From: JAWKIW01 sp046331175
Lineage (GTDB): Bacteria > Actinomycetota > Acidimicrobiia > Acidimicrobiales > Acidimicrobilacustridaceae
Assembly: GCA_046331175.1 (NCBI GenBank)
Contig: JAXLRI010000009.1
Location: forward strand, 62,001 to 126,000
Direction: 5' to 3'
Length of the DNA stretch: 64,000 nt
In this document: positions 54,373-62,444 of the stretch, piece by piece
Numbering within the stretch: the stretch's first letter is position 1
How the letters are laid out: each line of letters starts with the position of its first letter
The notes under the pieces: model-generated
What the model was told of the DNA's origin: nothing
The model's input: only the letters and a program-made list of their open reading frames with translations
Database searches by the model: none
Program-made: the position numbers and the translations under genes

Positions 54373-55179
54373 TCAGCGGTCGGCGGCGACCTCGGCGGGG
54401 GCGGCCATGGCGCCGTGCAGGTCGGCGGCGACCGTGTCGGGGACGACCTTGGCGGTGGCCACCTGCACGCGGTTGCGGAACGAGCCGGCGACCACGTGGT
54501 CGGACCCGGCCATGAGCGCGTCGTAGGCGTCCTTGGCCACGTCGGCCGGATCGTCCTTGGGGCCCTGGCCGAGCCGGGAGTCCTCGATGCCGGCCCGGGC
54601 GAAGAAGTCGGTGTCGGTCGGCCCGGGCAGCAGCGCGGTGACGCGCACCCCGGTGTCCTCCAGCTCGACCCGAAGCGCCTGGGCGAAGGAGTACAGGAAC
54701 GCCTTGGATGCGGCGTAGGTGGCCAGCCAGGGACCCGGCATCACCGCGGCGATGGACGACGTGACGAGGACCCGGCCGAAGCCGTGGTCGACCATCGACG
54801 GCAGCAGCAGGCGGGCCAGGTGCACCACGCCGGTGACGTCGAGGGCGATCAGCCGCAGCTGCTCGTCCAGATCGCTCTCGACGAACGGGCCGCCCACGCC
54901 CACGCCGGCGTTCAGGCACAGGACCTCGGGAGCGCGGCCGACGGCCCGGACGTGCTCGGCCAGGGACTCGACGCCCTCGGGGGTGGCGAGGTCGACCTGC
55001 ACGCCCACCACGTCCAGCCCGGTCGCGCCGAGCACCTCGGCCACCCGGTGGATGCCGTCGTCCTCGGCCGCCAGCACGAGGTCGTCGCCGTGGTCGGCGA
55101 GCACCGCCGCCAGCGCCCGGCCGATCCCGCTGGACGCGCCGGTGACGACGGCGAGGGGGCGGGCGTCGAGGTCGATCAT
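54373..55179 (-). CDS. Short-chain dehydrogenase/reductase
   Basis: Classical SDR of 268 aa. TGASSGIG (about 14-21) is the cofactor motif, NAGVGVGGP the structural Asn motif, SSIAAVMPGPWLATYAASKA carries Ser, Tyr and Lys, and LLPGPTDTDFF follows. The VDLATPEGVESLAEHV and DDGIHRVAEVLG segments are typical of the DltE/YqjQ-like SDRs; substrate unknown. GGAGGTG precedes the ATG; a frame extension of 14 codons upstream lacks a ribosome-binding site. Confidence 0.9.
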   Translation of the reverse strand: MIDLDARPLAVVTGASSGIGRALAAVLADHGDDLVLAAEDDGIHRVAEVLGATGLDVVGVQVDLATPEGVESLAEHVRAVGRAPEVLCLNAGVGVGGPFVESDLDEQLRLIALDVTGVVHLARLLLPSMVDHGFGRVLVTSSIAAVMPGPWLATYAASKAFLYSFAQALRVELEDTGVRVTALLPGPTDTDFFARAGIEDSRLGQGPKDDPADVAKDAYDALMAGSDHVVAGSFRNRVQVATAKVVPDTVAADLHGAMAAPAEVAADR

Positions 55180-55279
55180 GGCGGCACCTCCGGTGCGGGT
55201 CGGCCCACCACGCCTACCCACCGGCGGACCCGCGGATGCCTCGGGCGGCGGGTCGGACGGGCGCCGTCCGAGCGACGCG

Positions 55280-55555
55280 CTACTCGACGAGGAGGTCGTC
55301 GAGGCCGGTGATCTCGAACACCCGCCGGATCGACGGCGACGCCCCGCGCACCTGGAGTTTCCCGCCCGCCTCGGCGTGGCGGCGCTGGTGGGACACCAGC
55401 ACGCGCAGGCCGGTGGAGTCGCAGAAGGTCACCCCGGAGAAGTCGACGGTGGTGGTGCCCGTCGGATCGGCGGCCAGCAGCTGCGCCTCGAAGTCGGCCT
55501 CGGTGGACGGGTCGAGCTCGGCCGGGGGCTGGACCAGCACGTCGACACCTCGCAT
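55280..55555 (-). CDS. STAS-domain anti-anti-sigma factor
   Basis: A 91-aa SpoIIAA/RsbV-like protein expected to bind an anti-sigma kinase when unphosphorylated. TTTVDFSGVTFCDSTGLRVL carries the phosphorylatable Ser in DSTG, and the C-terminal helix SIRRVFEITGLDDLL is typical. Its partner may act on the SigB/F-type factor 5 kb away, but no RsbW-like kinase is in the window. The ATG lacks a Shine-Dalgarno; a GTG five codons in has AGG at better spacing. Confidence 0.88.
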   Translation of the reverse strand: MRGVDVLVQPPAELDPSTEADFEAQLLAADPTGTTTVDFSGVTFCDSTGLRVLVSHQRRHAEAGGKLQVRGASPSIRRVFEITGLDDLLVE

Positions 55556-55605
55556 CGGTGGTTGGCGAACGGGACCTGACCGGGGCCGTCGCCCCGCCTC
55601 ACGAC

Positions 55606-55638
55606 GCCGGTCGGGAGCCGACCGGCTCCGCCAAGGTA
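55606..55638 (-). promoter_or_regulatory. Putative STAS promoter with leader hairpin
   Basis: Minus-strand TACCTT (55633-55638) could be a -10 box. The expected transcript start falls next to a hairpin with 9-bp arms GCCGGTCGG/CCGACCGGC and a 3-nt loop (55606-55626), leaving about 50 nt to the start codon. Confidence 0.35.
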
Positions 55639-55939
55639 CCAAGCGCAGCCGGGCCGGCAGGCGGTGGTCGCTCAGCCGGCGCTGCCGTCGAAGGGGACCT
55701 GGGGGCCGGGGCGGCGGACGGATCCGACGGACCGGAGGGATCCGGGACGGGGACGGTCGGATCGGAGCCGGCACGGGCGCGGCGAGGTGGGTGCGCAGGG
55801 GTGGGGGGCACAGGGGATCCTTCGGGTGGATCGACGCCGATGGCGTCGACGGGCGGATGGGAGGGCGGGGGCGACCGGCTCGGCGCTCGTCCGGCAGGTG
55901 CCGGCCGGGCTGCGGGTCGGGGGTCAGCCGTCGTCGGGG
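55639..55939. other. Gap with no supported gene
   Basis: About 300 nt between the STAS promoter and the CinA stop. G/C-rich, with open frames only in Pro/Gly/Ala-rich low-complexity translations on either strand and no start with support. Apart from the promoter-hairpin adjacent to it I see nothing definite. Confidence 0.5.
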
Positions 55940-56530
55940 TCAGGTGCCCCCGCCGGCCGTCTCGGGCCCGGCCGCCGAGCCGGCCGCGAGGGACGACAGG
56001 ACGGTGCGCAGGAGCATCAGCGCGTGGTCGGTGGCCGCCGCCACGACCTCGTCGGGGGTGCCGCCGAAGCGGTGGCGCTCGGTGCGCTCGACGTCGGGGG
56101 TGGTGACGGCCAGCCACACGGTCCCGACCGGCTGGCCCTCGAGCTCGTCGGGGCCGGCGACGCCGGTGGTGGCCACCGCCACGTCGGCGTCGAAGAGGCG
56201 GGAGGCCCCGGCGGCCATCTGGACCGCCGCCTCGGCGGCGACCACCGGACCGGGCCGGACGCCGAGCACCTCGTGCTTGACGACCGGCGCATAGGCGACG
56301 AGGCCGCCGCGGAAGCACGCGCCGGAGCCGGGCGCGGCGGCGAGGCGGCGGGCGACCAGGCCGCCCGTCATCGACTCGGCCGTGGCCAGGCACCACCCCC
56401 GCCGGCGGACCTGGTCGACCACGTCGTGCTCGGGCAGCGCACCCGGGATCGGCCCACCGCCGCCCTTGACCGGAGGATCGGCCTCGTGACGGGCGGCCGG
56501 GACGAGGCCGGCGTCGGGATCAGGGCACAC
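55940..56530 (-). CDS. CinA C-terminal domain protein (NMN deamidase-like)
   Basis: A 196-aa stand-alone CinA_C/PncC-like protein, predicted nicotinamide-nucleotide amidase. The fold signatures are CLATAESMTGGLVARRLAA, FRGGLVAYAPVVKHEVLGV, TTGVAGPDELEGQPVGTVW and a C-terminal helix. About 40 extra residues precede the domain. The GTG start was chosen because AGGAGG lies exactly 6 nt upstream; it overlaps the end of hldE by 11 nt, implying one transcript. Confidence 0.88.
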   Translation of the reverse strand: MCPDPDAGLVPAARHEADPPVKGGGGPIPGALPEHDVVDQVRRRGWCLATAESMTGGLVARRLAAAPGSGACFRGGLVAYAPVVKHEVLGVRPGPVVAAEAAVQMAAGASRLFDADVAVATTGVAGPDELEGQPVGTVWLAVTTPDVERTERHRFGGTPDEVVAAATDHALMLLRTVLSSLAAGSAAGPETAGGGT

Positions 56531-58103
56531 GACGGGCCTCCTGCAGGAGTCGGGTGGACGAGCGGTCGTCCACGCAGGTGAGGGTGACGACCTCGCCGCC
56601 CCAGCGGCGCACGGCGGCGGCCTCGGGCAGCTCGGCGCCGCCGTCGTCGCCGCCGCCCTTGACGAACAGGTGCGGTCGCAGCCGCTCGAGCAGCGCCGTC
56701 GGGGTCGGCTCGTCCAACACGACGACGGCGTCGACGCACCCCAGCGCGGCCAGCACCTCGGCCCGCTCCCGCTCGTCCACGACGGGGCGCTCGCCGCCCT
56801 TGAGCCCCCGCACGCTGCGGTCGCCGTTGAGGCAGACCACGAGCACGTCACCCAGCCGGCGCGCCTGTTCGAGCAGGCGGATGTGGCCCACGTGGAGCAG
56901 GTCGAAGCAGCCGCCGGTGGCCACCACCGTCCCGCCCGCAGCCCGCACCGAGCGGACCAGCCGCAGCGCGTCGCCGGCGCCGGCCGTCGCGGGGCCGTTC
57001 GAGCCACTCGACGCGCCCGATGGGCCTGCGGCGCCCATCGCCTTCGAAGGAGGTTCGGGCGCGCGCGAGTCGGCGGCGTCCCAGGCGTCGGCGTCGTGTC
57101 GACCAACGTCGGCCGGGGCCCGGCCGGGCGCATCGGCCGCCGGCGGGCGCACCGAGCCAGCGGCGCCGGCGGCCACGAAGGCGGCAGCCCCGTCGACCGC
57201 GGCGACGACGGCCTCGGAGTGCACCGCCCCACCGGCGAGGGCGAGGGCGGCGTGGACGGCGAAGGCGTCACCGGCCCCACCGGTGTCGGCGCCCACGACC
57301 TCGGGGGCGGGGACCACGAGCGGGGCGCCGGGACCGGTGACCAGCACGGCACCGTCGGCCCCGCGGGTCACCGCCACCGCCACGGCCCGCCAGTGCTCGC
57401 GCAGCAGCCGGGCCCGGCCGGTCACCCCGACGATCGATCGAACGGCGCCGACGGCGGGAGCCTCGCCACCGGCGGGCGGGACGAAGATCGCCACCAGCCG
57501 ACGCAGCTCGGCGTCGTTGGGCGTGAGGAGCGCCACCCGGGGAACCGGTGGTGGGCCGAGCGGGTGGGGGTCCCACACGATCGGCGTGCGCGCCGCCGCC
57601 GCCAGGAGGAGCCGGCGGACGTGGGCGACCCCGGCGACCCCCCGCCCGTGGTCGGCCACCAGCACGGCGTCGGCCTCGTCGACGGCCGACTGCGCCCCAC
57701 CGAGGTCGGCGGCGCGGATCGAGGGCTCGCCGGGACCGAGGCGGGTCGGGTCGTCGTCGTGGTCGATGCGGACCAGCACCTGGCCGCCGACGCGCACGCG
57801 CGTCGTGCTGGGCGTCGGCCCGAGCCGACCGAGGTCGACCACGTCGACGCCCTCGGCAGCCAGGCGGGCGGCCACCCGCCGACCGGCGTCGTCGTCGCCC
57901 AGCGCGGTGACCAGGGTGCAGGCGGCGCCGGCGCGCACGGCGAGCACCGCCGCCAGGCCGGCCCCACCGGGCCGGTCGAGCTCGGTGCGCACGTCGACCA
58001 CCGGGACCGGCGCGTCGGGGGCGAGCCGCTCGGCGGCCCCCTCGACGTCGACGTCGAGGAGCGCGTCGCCGACCACGACCAGGCGGGGGCGGGATCTGCT
58101 CAC
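56520..58103 (-). CDS. hldE: Bifunctional heptose-7-phosphate kinase / heptose-1-phosphate adenylyltransferase
   Basis: HldE-type protein of 527 aa making ADP-heptose. The N-terminal PfkB/ribokinase domain (about 1-320) has RPGGAGLAAVLA and the signature GADTGGAGDAFAVH with catalytic Asp. An Ala/Pro-rich linker of about 60 residues joins the C-terminal nucleotidyltransferase (about 390-527), with GGCFDLLHVGHI carrying HxGH. Heptose precursors are best known from LPS; in Actinobacteria they feed S-layer or exopolysaccharide heptosylation. The GTG overlaps the end of a carbamoyltransferase stub, and cinA follows with overlap. Confidence 0.88.
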   Translation of the reverse strand: MSRSRPRLVVVGDALLDVDVEGAAERLAPDAPVPVVDVRTELDRPGGAGLAAVLAVRAGAACTLVTALGDDDAGRRVAARLAAEGVDVVDLGRLGPTPSTTRVRVGGQVLVRIDHDDDPTRLGPGEPSIRAADLGGAQSAVDEADAVLVADHGRGVAGVAHVRRLLLAAAARTPIVWDPHPLGPPPVPRVALLTPNDAELRRLVAIFVPPAGGEAPAVGAVRSIVGVTGRARLLREHWRAVAVAVTRGADGAVLVTGPGAPLVVPAPEVVGADTGGAGDAFAVHAALALAGGAVHSEAVVAAVDGAAAFVAAGAAGSVRPPAADAPGRAPADVGRHDADAWDAADSRAPEPPSKAMGAAGPSGASSGSNGPATAGAGDALRLVRSVRAAGGTVVATGGCFDLLHVGHIRLLEQARRLGDVLVVCLNGDRSVRGLKGGERPVVDERERAEVLAALGCVDAVVVLDEPTPTALLERLRPHLFVKGGGDDGGAELPEAAAVRRWGGEVVTLTCVDDRSSTRLLQEARRVP

Positions 58104-58411
58104 CACCGCCCGCCTCGGTCGCCGACCGGCGGGACGGCCGACCCGAGAGCCTGGCCCGGCTGGTGCTCGCCCGGCCCGAGTGGTGCGCTGCGATCGCGGA
58201 GGTCGATCCCGTCGGCGCCCGAACCGGCCTGGTCGGGGCACCCGCGCACGGCCGCCTCGGGCAGCTCCCACGGGGCGAACCGGACCGGGCGCGTGCCGTG
58301 CCCGCGCCGGGTGAACCGCTCCACCTCGGCGGCGGCGACGATCTCGCCGTCGAGGTCCAGCGCGGCCGCAGGATCGTGGAGGGCGGCGTCGACGCCGGGA
58401 ACCGCAGCCAT
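58100..58411 (-). pseudogene. Carbamoyltransferase N-terminal fragment
   Basis: The first 70 or so residues resemble the start of NodU/CmcH-type O-carbamoyltransferases: ALHDPAAALDLDGEIVAAAE, VERFTRRGHGTRPVRFAPWE and LPEAAVRGCPDQAG. A full protein is about 550-600 aa, but here homology ends and the frame stops after 103 codons, overlapping the hldE start by GTGA. The ribosome-binding site GAGGAG before the ATG is intact, so a short peptide might still be made. Probably the relic of a gene that belonged to the same glycan cluster as hldE. Confidence 0.6.
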
Positions 58412-58793
58412 GCGCTCTCCTCACCGAGGTCCGGTTCCAGGGATCCCGCACCCGCCTGCGGTGCCCGCCATGTACCCGGTCCCCCGCCGACGAGACCACG
58501 ACGTCCTGCTTCCCGTGCCACACGACGGCGCGCCTGGGCGCGCCCTCCCTCCGTTCGGCGGGCGAGCCGCCGGCCGCGGTCGCCGCTCGCTGGAGCCGCC
58601 TCCCAACGCCTGTCGGTCGTCCCGGTCCACCGGCGTCGACCTCGTCGGCCGCCCGGGACCGCGGCCGCCGTCGCCGCGGTCACGACCCGGGGCCCGGCCA
58701 CCGAGGACGAGCGCGCGACCGGCCGTTCCGCCGCCGCATCGCGCCGATGCCGATCGGGCACGACCCGGCGTCCGCCGGGGTAGGGGGATCGGC
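58412..58793. other. Gap with no supported gene
   Basis: About 380 nt between divergent genes. It contains a strong palindrome (58527-58544) but no frame with a credible start and protein-like composition. Confidence 0.5.
58527..58544. terminator. GGCGCGCC-TG-GGCGCGCC palindrome
   Basis: Two identical self-complementary 8-mers separated by TG can form a perfect hairpin. It lies in the gap upstream of both flanking genes, so it may be a regulatory or relic element rather than a true terminator. Confidence 0.3.
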
Positions 58794-59309
58794 ATGCCGA
58801 CGCCGTCGCCCCTCGACCTGGGCCGGGTCGCCCAGCTCGCCCGTCGGCGCGGCGCGACGCGGATCGCGGCCGAGGCGCTCGTCACCGAGGCCGACTGGTT
58901 CGACGGGCTCGACCCGTCGATCGCCTGGGTCCTGGTGTGGCTCGAGCGCGAGGTGGCGAACGAGCTCGACCCCGACCTCACCGGCGACGGCGCCCGCACG
59001 GGCTATCGCCTCGGCCGCCTCGTCCTCGGCGTGGAGGACCACCCGGACCTGGCCGGGCCCGAGTGGTGCGACACCCGGGCCGAGCTGCTCTACGAGCGCA
59101 CCGCCGAGTCGTGCACGCCCGCGCTGTTCTCGACCCTGGCCTCGGACCTGTACCGCGCCCTGTCGCTGTGCGCCTGCCGCCTCGTCCACCGCCACGGTGG
59201 CGACGACCTGGGTGACGACGAGGCACTGGTGCACGAGGCGGCCGCCCTCGCCTCGCTGCTGAGCGGCCTGGTGCTCAGCCTGCTCGAGGCCGAGCTGGCC
59301 TCGCGCTGA
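58794..59309 (+). CDS. Hypothetical helical protein, 171 aa
   Basis: I do not recognise a family. The protein is cytosolic and mainly helical, with an N-terminal segment LDLGRVAQLARRRGATRIAA, a Trp-rich region (ADWFDGLDPSIAWVLVWLER) and a Leu-rich C-terminal helix. AGGGGG lies seven bases before the ATG. Strong codon bias supports it. A GTTAGG-like TAGGGG box is also at leaderless spacing. Confidence 0.68.
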   Translation: MPTPSPLDLGRVAQLARRRGATRIAAEALVTEADWFDGLDPSIAWVLVWLEREVANELDPDLTGDGARTGYRLGRLVLGVEDHPDLAGPEWCDTRAELLYERTAESCTPALFSTLASDLYRALSLCACRLVHRHGGDDLGDDEALVHEAAALASLLSGLVLSLLEAELASR

Positions 59310-59374
59310 CGGGGCCCCGGGGCCACCACCGAGGCGCGCGACCTGGGCGGGCCGCCGCTGGGTAGGTGCCCGCC

Positions 59375-59460
59375 GATCGGCGCCCCGGCTTCGACGGGCT
59401 GGCCCCGGCCCGGGCGGTCTTGGTCCCCTCCACCGCACACCGGACGCCGGGGCGCCGATC
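59375..59460. terminator. 15-bp perfect inverted repeat between convergent genes
   Basis: GATCGGCGCCCCGGC (59375-59389) and its exact inverse (59446-59460) enclose 56 nt. The second arm reaches into the stop codon of udgX. Suits a bidirectional terminator with a long loop, or a small element. Confidence 0.5.
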
Positions 59461-60115
59461 AATCGGATCGCCCTCGGGCTGATGGCCGGTCGAGGAGCGA
59501 CGCGGCGACCTGGAGGTCGGCGACGAGGGCGGCGAAGGCGACGTCGCGATCGTCGGCGCGCAGCACGGAGGCGGGGTGGACGGTGGCGAGCAGCGGCGGC
59601 AGCCCGGCGCGGCGCAGCACCTCACCCCGGCCCCGCGTCACGCGGAAGCGCGAGCCGAGCAGGGCCCGGGCCGCGGTCGCCCCGAGGATGACGACCAGCT
59701 CGGGCCGCACCAGGGCCAGCTCGGCGTCGAGCCACGGCCGGCAGGCCGAGACCTCCGACGTCGACGGCTTCTTGTGCACCCGGACCTTCCCGGTCTGCTC
59801 GAACTTGAAGTGCTTCACCACGTTGGTGAGGTAGGTGGCCTCGCGGTCGATGCCGGCAGCCTCGAGCGCCTGGTCGAGCAGGCGGCCGGCCGGTCCGACG
59901 AACGGGTGGCCGGCGATGTCCTCCCGGTCGCCGGGCTGCTCGCCGACGAGGACCAGGCGGGCGTCGAGCGGTCCCTCGCCGATCACGGCCTGGGTGGCGT
60001 CGCGGAACAGCGGGCAGGCGGTGCAGCCGTTCGCCCGCTCGGCCAGGTCGCCCCACACGCGGGGGCGGTCACCCCGATCCCCCGCACCAGCGCGATGTTC
60101 CCAAGCTCGTGCCAT
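59459..60115 (-). CDS. udgX: UdgX-type uracil-DNA glycosylase
   Basis: Family 4-related uracil-DNA glycosylase of 218 aa. Motif A reads GEQPGDREDIAGHPFVGPAG (58-77). The loop GKVRVHKKPS carries His114, corresponding to the His by which UdgX forms a covalent link to DNA after uracil removal, and motif B is VHPASVLR (179-186). Three Cys that could bind the Fe-S cluster are seen (31, 34, 125); I see no clear fourth one after 125. The ATG follows a minus-strand TAGGTC box by 7 nt. Confidence 0.88.
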   Translation of the reverse strand: MARAWEHRAGAGDRGDRPRVWGDLAERANGCTACPLFRDATQAVIGEGPLDARLVLVGEQPGDREDIAGHPFVGPAGRLLDQALEAAGIDREATYLTNVVKHFKFEQTGKVRVHKKPSTSEVSACRPWLDAELALVRPELVVILGATAARALLGSRFRVTRGRGEVLRRAGLPPLLATVHPASVLRADDRDVAFAALVADLQVAASLLDRPSARGRSD

Positions 60116-60226
60116 GGATGGCGACCTACCCGTACGACCGGAGCACCGCGCCGGCGCATCGGTCACGCGGCGACGGCGGACGACCCGAGGCCGCGGCCCC
60201 GACCCGCACCGAGGCGCCGCGGTCCG

Positions 60227-60997
60227 CTACTCGTCGAGCACGAAGTCGTCGTCGAGCGCCTCGCGCAGGTGCAGCAGCACCTTGCGCAGGAGGCGGGAGA
60301 GGTACGACTGGCTTACCCCGATGCGCGCCGCGATCTCGGGCTGGGTCATGTTCTCGAAGAACCGCATGGTGACGATCTCGCGCTCGCGCTCGGGCAGCTG
60401 CTGCACCAGCTCGACCACCAGCATCCGGCGATCGACGCCGTCGTAGCCCGGGTCGCCGGTGGCCAGCACGCGGTCGGCCAGGGGGGCGCGATCGTCGGCC
60501 TCGAAGGCGGGCTGGTCGAGGCTGCCGGCGCGGTGGGCCACGCCGGCCTCCAACGCCTCGAGCACGTGGTCGACCGTCTCGTCGAGCTCGTCGGCCAGCT
60601 CCTGCACGGTCGGTGGGCGGCCGAGCCGGTGGGTCATCTCCTCGCCGGCCCGGCGCAGCTCGAGGTGCAGCTCCTGGGTTCGCCGCGGCGGCTTGACCGC
60701 CCACGTGCGATCGCGGAACCACCGCTTCAGCTCGCCGTCGATCGTGCGGCTGGCGAAGGTGCCGAAGGTGACCCCGAGGTCGGGGTCGAACCGGTCGACG
60801 GCGCGCAGCATGGTGAGCAGCGCGACCTGGCGCAGGTCGTCGGCGGGAACGCCACGGCCGGAGTATCGGCGCACGTGGTAGTCGGGCAGGTCGAGGTGCT
60901 CCTCGACGATCTGGTTGCGCACCCGCCGATCGCCGGTCCGTCGGTACTCGCGGAACAGCTCGGCGATCTCGGCGCGGCGTTCATCGACCACCGGCAC
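60227..60997 (-). CDS. RNA polymerase sigma factor, SigB/SigF/SigG family
   Basis: Group 3 sigma factor of 256 aa. Region 2 is at about 20-95 (LFREYRRTGDRRVRNQIVEE, DDLRQVALLTMLRAVDRFDP, FGTFASRTIDGELKRWFRDR), region 3 at about 100-175 (RRTQELHLELRRAGEEMTHR) and region 4 at about 195-250 (LPEREREIVTMRFFENMTQP and IGVSQSYLSRLLRKVL). Such factors are usually controlled by RsbW-type anti-sigma and STAS antagonists; a STAS protein lies 5 kb away. The GTG was chosen because GGAGG lies 8 nt upstream. The following envelope-protein operon could be a target (inference). Confidence 0.92.
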   Translation of the reverse strand: MPVVDERRAEIAELFREYRRTGDRRVRNQIVEEHLDLPDYHVRRYSGRGVPADDLRQVALLTMLRAVDRFDPDLGVTFGTFASRTIDGELKRWFRDRTWAVKPPRRTQELHLELRRAGEEMTHRLGRPPTVQELADELDETVDHVLEALEAGVAHRAGSLDQPAFEADDRAPLADRVLATGDPGYDGVDRRMLVVELVQQLPEREREIVTMRFFENMTQPEIAARIGVSQSYLSRLLRKVLLHLREALDDDFVLDE

Positions 60998-61045
60998 GGT
61001 GATCACCTCCACGAGCACACGACCATCGGAGCCGCTCGACCGCGC

Positions 61046-61297
61046 TCACCGGTCCTCGGGCTCGGCCGGTCGCGGCGCGCCGGTCACGAGGCTGCGGTCG
61101 GCGCGCACCGCGCCCTCGATGGTCTCGGGTTCCTCGGCGCGCGGGGCCGCCTCCCCGGCCGCCCCCACCGGCCCCGCCGCCGCCGCATGGCGCTCGGCGT
61201 CGTCGCCTCGCGTGCGGTTCATGGCCGGCACGTCGCCGGTCCCGCGGTCCGGCCCATCGGGACCAGCGTCGACGGGACGGGCCGGCTCGGCGCTCAC
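61046..61297 (-). CDS. Small acidic hypothetical protein, last gene of the DUF3618 operon
   Basis: An 83-aa Ala/Pro/Glu-rich protein with no recognisable domain. The GTG overlaps the DUF3618 stop by GTGA, which is the main support for translation. Possibly disordered. Confidence 0.5.
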   Translation of the reverse strand: MSAEPARPVDAGPDGPDRGTGDVPAMNRTRGDDAERHAAAAGPVGAAGEAAPRAEEPETIEGAVRADRSLVTGAPRPAEPEDR

Positions 61298-61941
61298 GAC
61301 GGGGCCCGGGCCACGTCGTCGGCGGTGCCCCGCGCGGTGTCGGCCACGTCCTCCACGCCGCCGCGGGCCTGGTCGGCGACGGTCGTCGCCGCCTCCGCGG
61401 CCCGCTCCTTCACGTCCTCGACCGCCTCCTGCACCGGGTCGCGCAGGTCGGCCACGACGTGCTGGGCAGCGTCCTGGGCGGTGCCCTGGGCCAGCTCGCG
61501 GGCCCCGTCGATCGACGGGGCGATGCGCTCGGCCAGCTCCTGCTCGGCCTCCGAGGTCGGCAGCAGCGCGGCGAGCAGGAGCCCGGCGCCGAAGGCGATC
61601 ATGCCGGCGGCGATGGGGTTGCCCTGGGTGTGGCTCGTCACCACCTGCGGCGCGGCGGCGATCTGCTCGCCGATCTGCTGCGCCTGCTGGCCGACGCGGT
61701 GGGCTGCGCCGGTGACGGCATCGCCCGCCGAGCCGATGGCGTCGCCGGTCGACGACGTGGCCTCCTCGGCCGTGCCCATCACCCGGTCGCGCACGTCGTG
61801 GAGCCGACGGCGCACCTTCGTGCGGGTGCGCTCGGCGACGCGTCCCGGCAGCACGTGGTCGCCGATCGCCTCGAGGTCTCGGTTGACCTGTTCGCGCTGT
61901 CGGGCGATCTCGTCCTTCAGCTGTTGCGGGTCCTGAGCCAC
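61294..61941 (-). CDS. DUF3618 domain protein
   Basis: A 215-aa protein with an N-terminal DUF3618 segment (VAQDPQQLKDEIARQREQVN, about 1-40), amphipathic helices, one transmembrane helix (about 112-130, IAAGMIAFGAGLLLAALLP) and a long charged C-terminal helix. Usually found with holin-superfamily membrane proteins in Actinobacteria; thought to be envelope-associated, role unproven. GGAGGA precedes the GTG. Overlaps the upstream gene by 25 nt. Confidence 0.85.
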   Translation of the reverse strand: MAQDPQQLKDEIARQREQVNRDLEAIGDHVLPGRVAERTRTKVRRRLHDVRDRVMGTAEEATSSTGDAIGSAGDAVTGAAHRVGQQAQQIGEQIAAAPQVVTSHTQGNPIAAGMIAFGAGLLLAALLPTSEAEQELAERIAPSIDGARELAQGTAQDAAQHVVADLRDPVQEAVEDVKERAAEAATTVADQARGGVEDVADTARGTADDVARAPS

Positions 61942-62444
61942 TGGACATCCTCCTGGATGGTCTGGGTCGTCTCGGGGGGCACGGGCTGGATCTGCTCGGC
62001 GCGCCCCCGGGCGACCAGCAGGAAGGCGGCGGCCGCCACGCCGTACACGACGCCGACGATCAGGAACGCGAGGCCGGGCGCCATCACCTCGGCGAGGCCC
62101 CACGCCGCCGCGAACGACAGCAGGAGGAGGGCGAACAGGGCGGCGACCGCGCCCACGACCGCCATGGCGGCGGCGCGTGCGGCGTCTCGCGCCTCCTGCC
62201 GCAGCTCGGCGGCGGCGAGGTGCACGTGGTTGGACAGGAGGTCGCCGAGGTCGCTGGTCAGCCTGCCGAACAGCTCGGGCAGCGGCCGCTCGTCGAAGGT
62301 GGGCTGCTCACCGGGGCGCTCCCCCACCTCGGTCGCGGTCGCGGAGGTCGGCGAGATCGCCAGGCCGGCGGGCGTGGCCGCCGGGACGGCTTCGGCATCG
62401 GAGGGCGGGGGCTCGGGGCCACCCCGCAGGTCGATCTCAGCCAC
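61917..62444 (-). CDS. Phage holin superfamily III (DUF1469-like) membrane protein
   Basis: A 175-aa protein: a 50-residue disordered leader, a helix LPELFGRLTSDLGDLLSNHV and then two transmembrane helices (about 92-117 and 123-145). The family is chromosomal in most Actinobacteria and not a phage marker. GGGAGG precedes the GTG. It overlaps both neighbours, so it is part of one transcript with them. Confidence 0.82.
   Translation of the reverse strand: MAEIDLRGGPEPPPSDAEAVPAATPAGLAISPTSATATEVGERPGEQPTFDERPLPELFGRLTSDLGDLLSNHVHLAAAELRQEARDAARAAAMAVVGAVAALFALLLLSFAAAWGLAEVMAPGLAFLIVGVVYGVAAAAFLLVARGRAEQIQPVPPETTQTIQEDVQWLRTRNS

Noticed and set aside
55599..56396. Long Pro/Arg-rich minus-strand frame between STAS and cinA
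   Set aside because: Low-complexity translation, overlaps cinA in another frame, no ribosome-binding site or homology.
61917..62444. Holin-family protein as evidence of a prophage
   Set aside because: This family is chromosomal in most Actinobacteria and no phage structural, integrase or lysis gene is adjacent.
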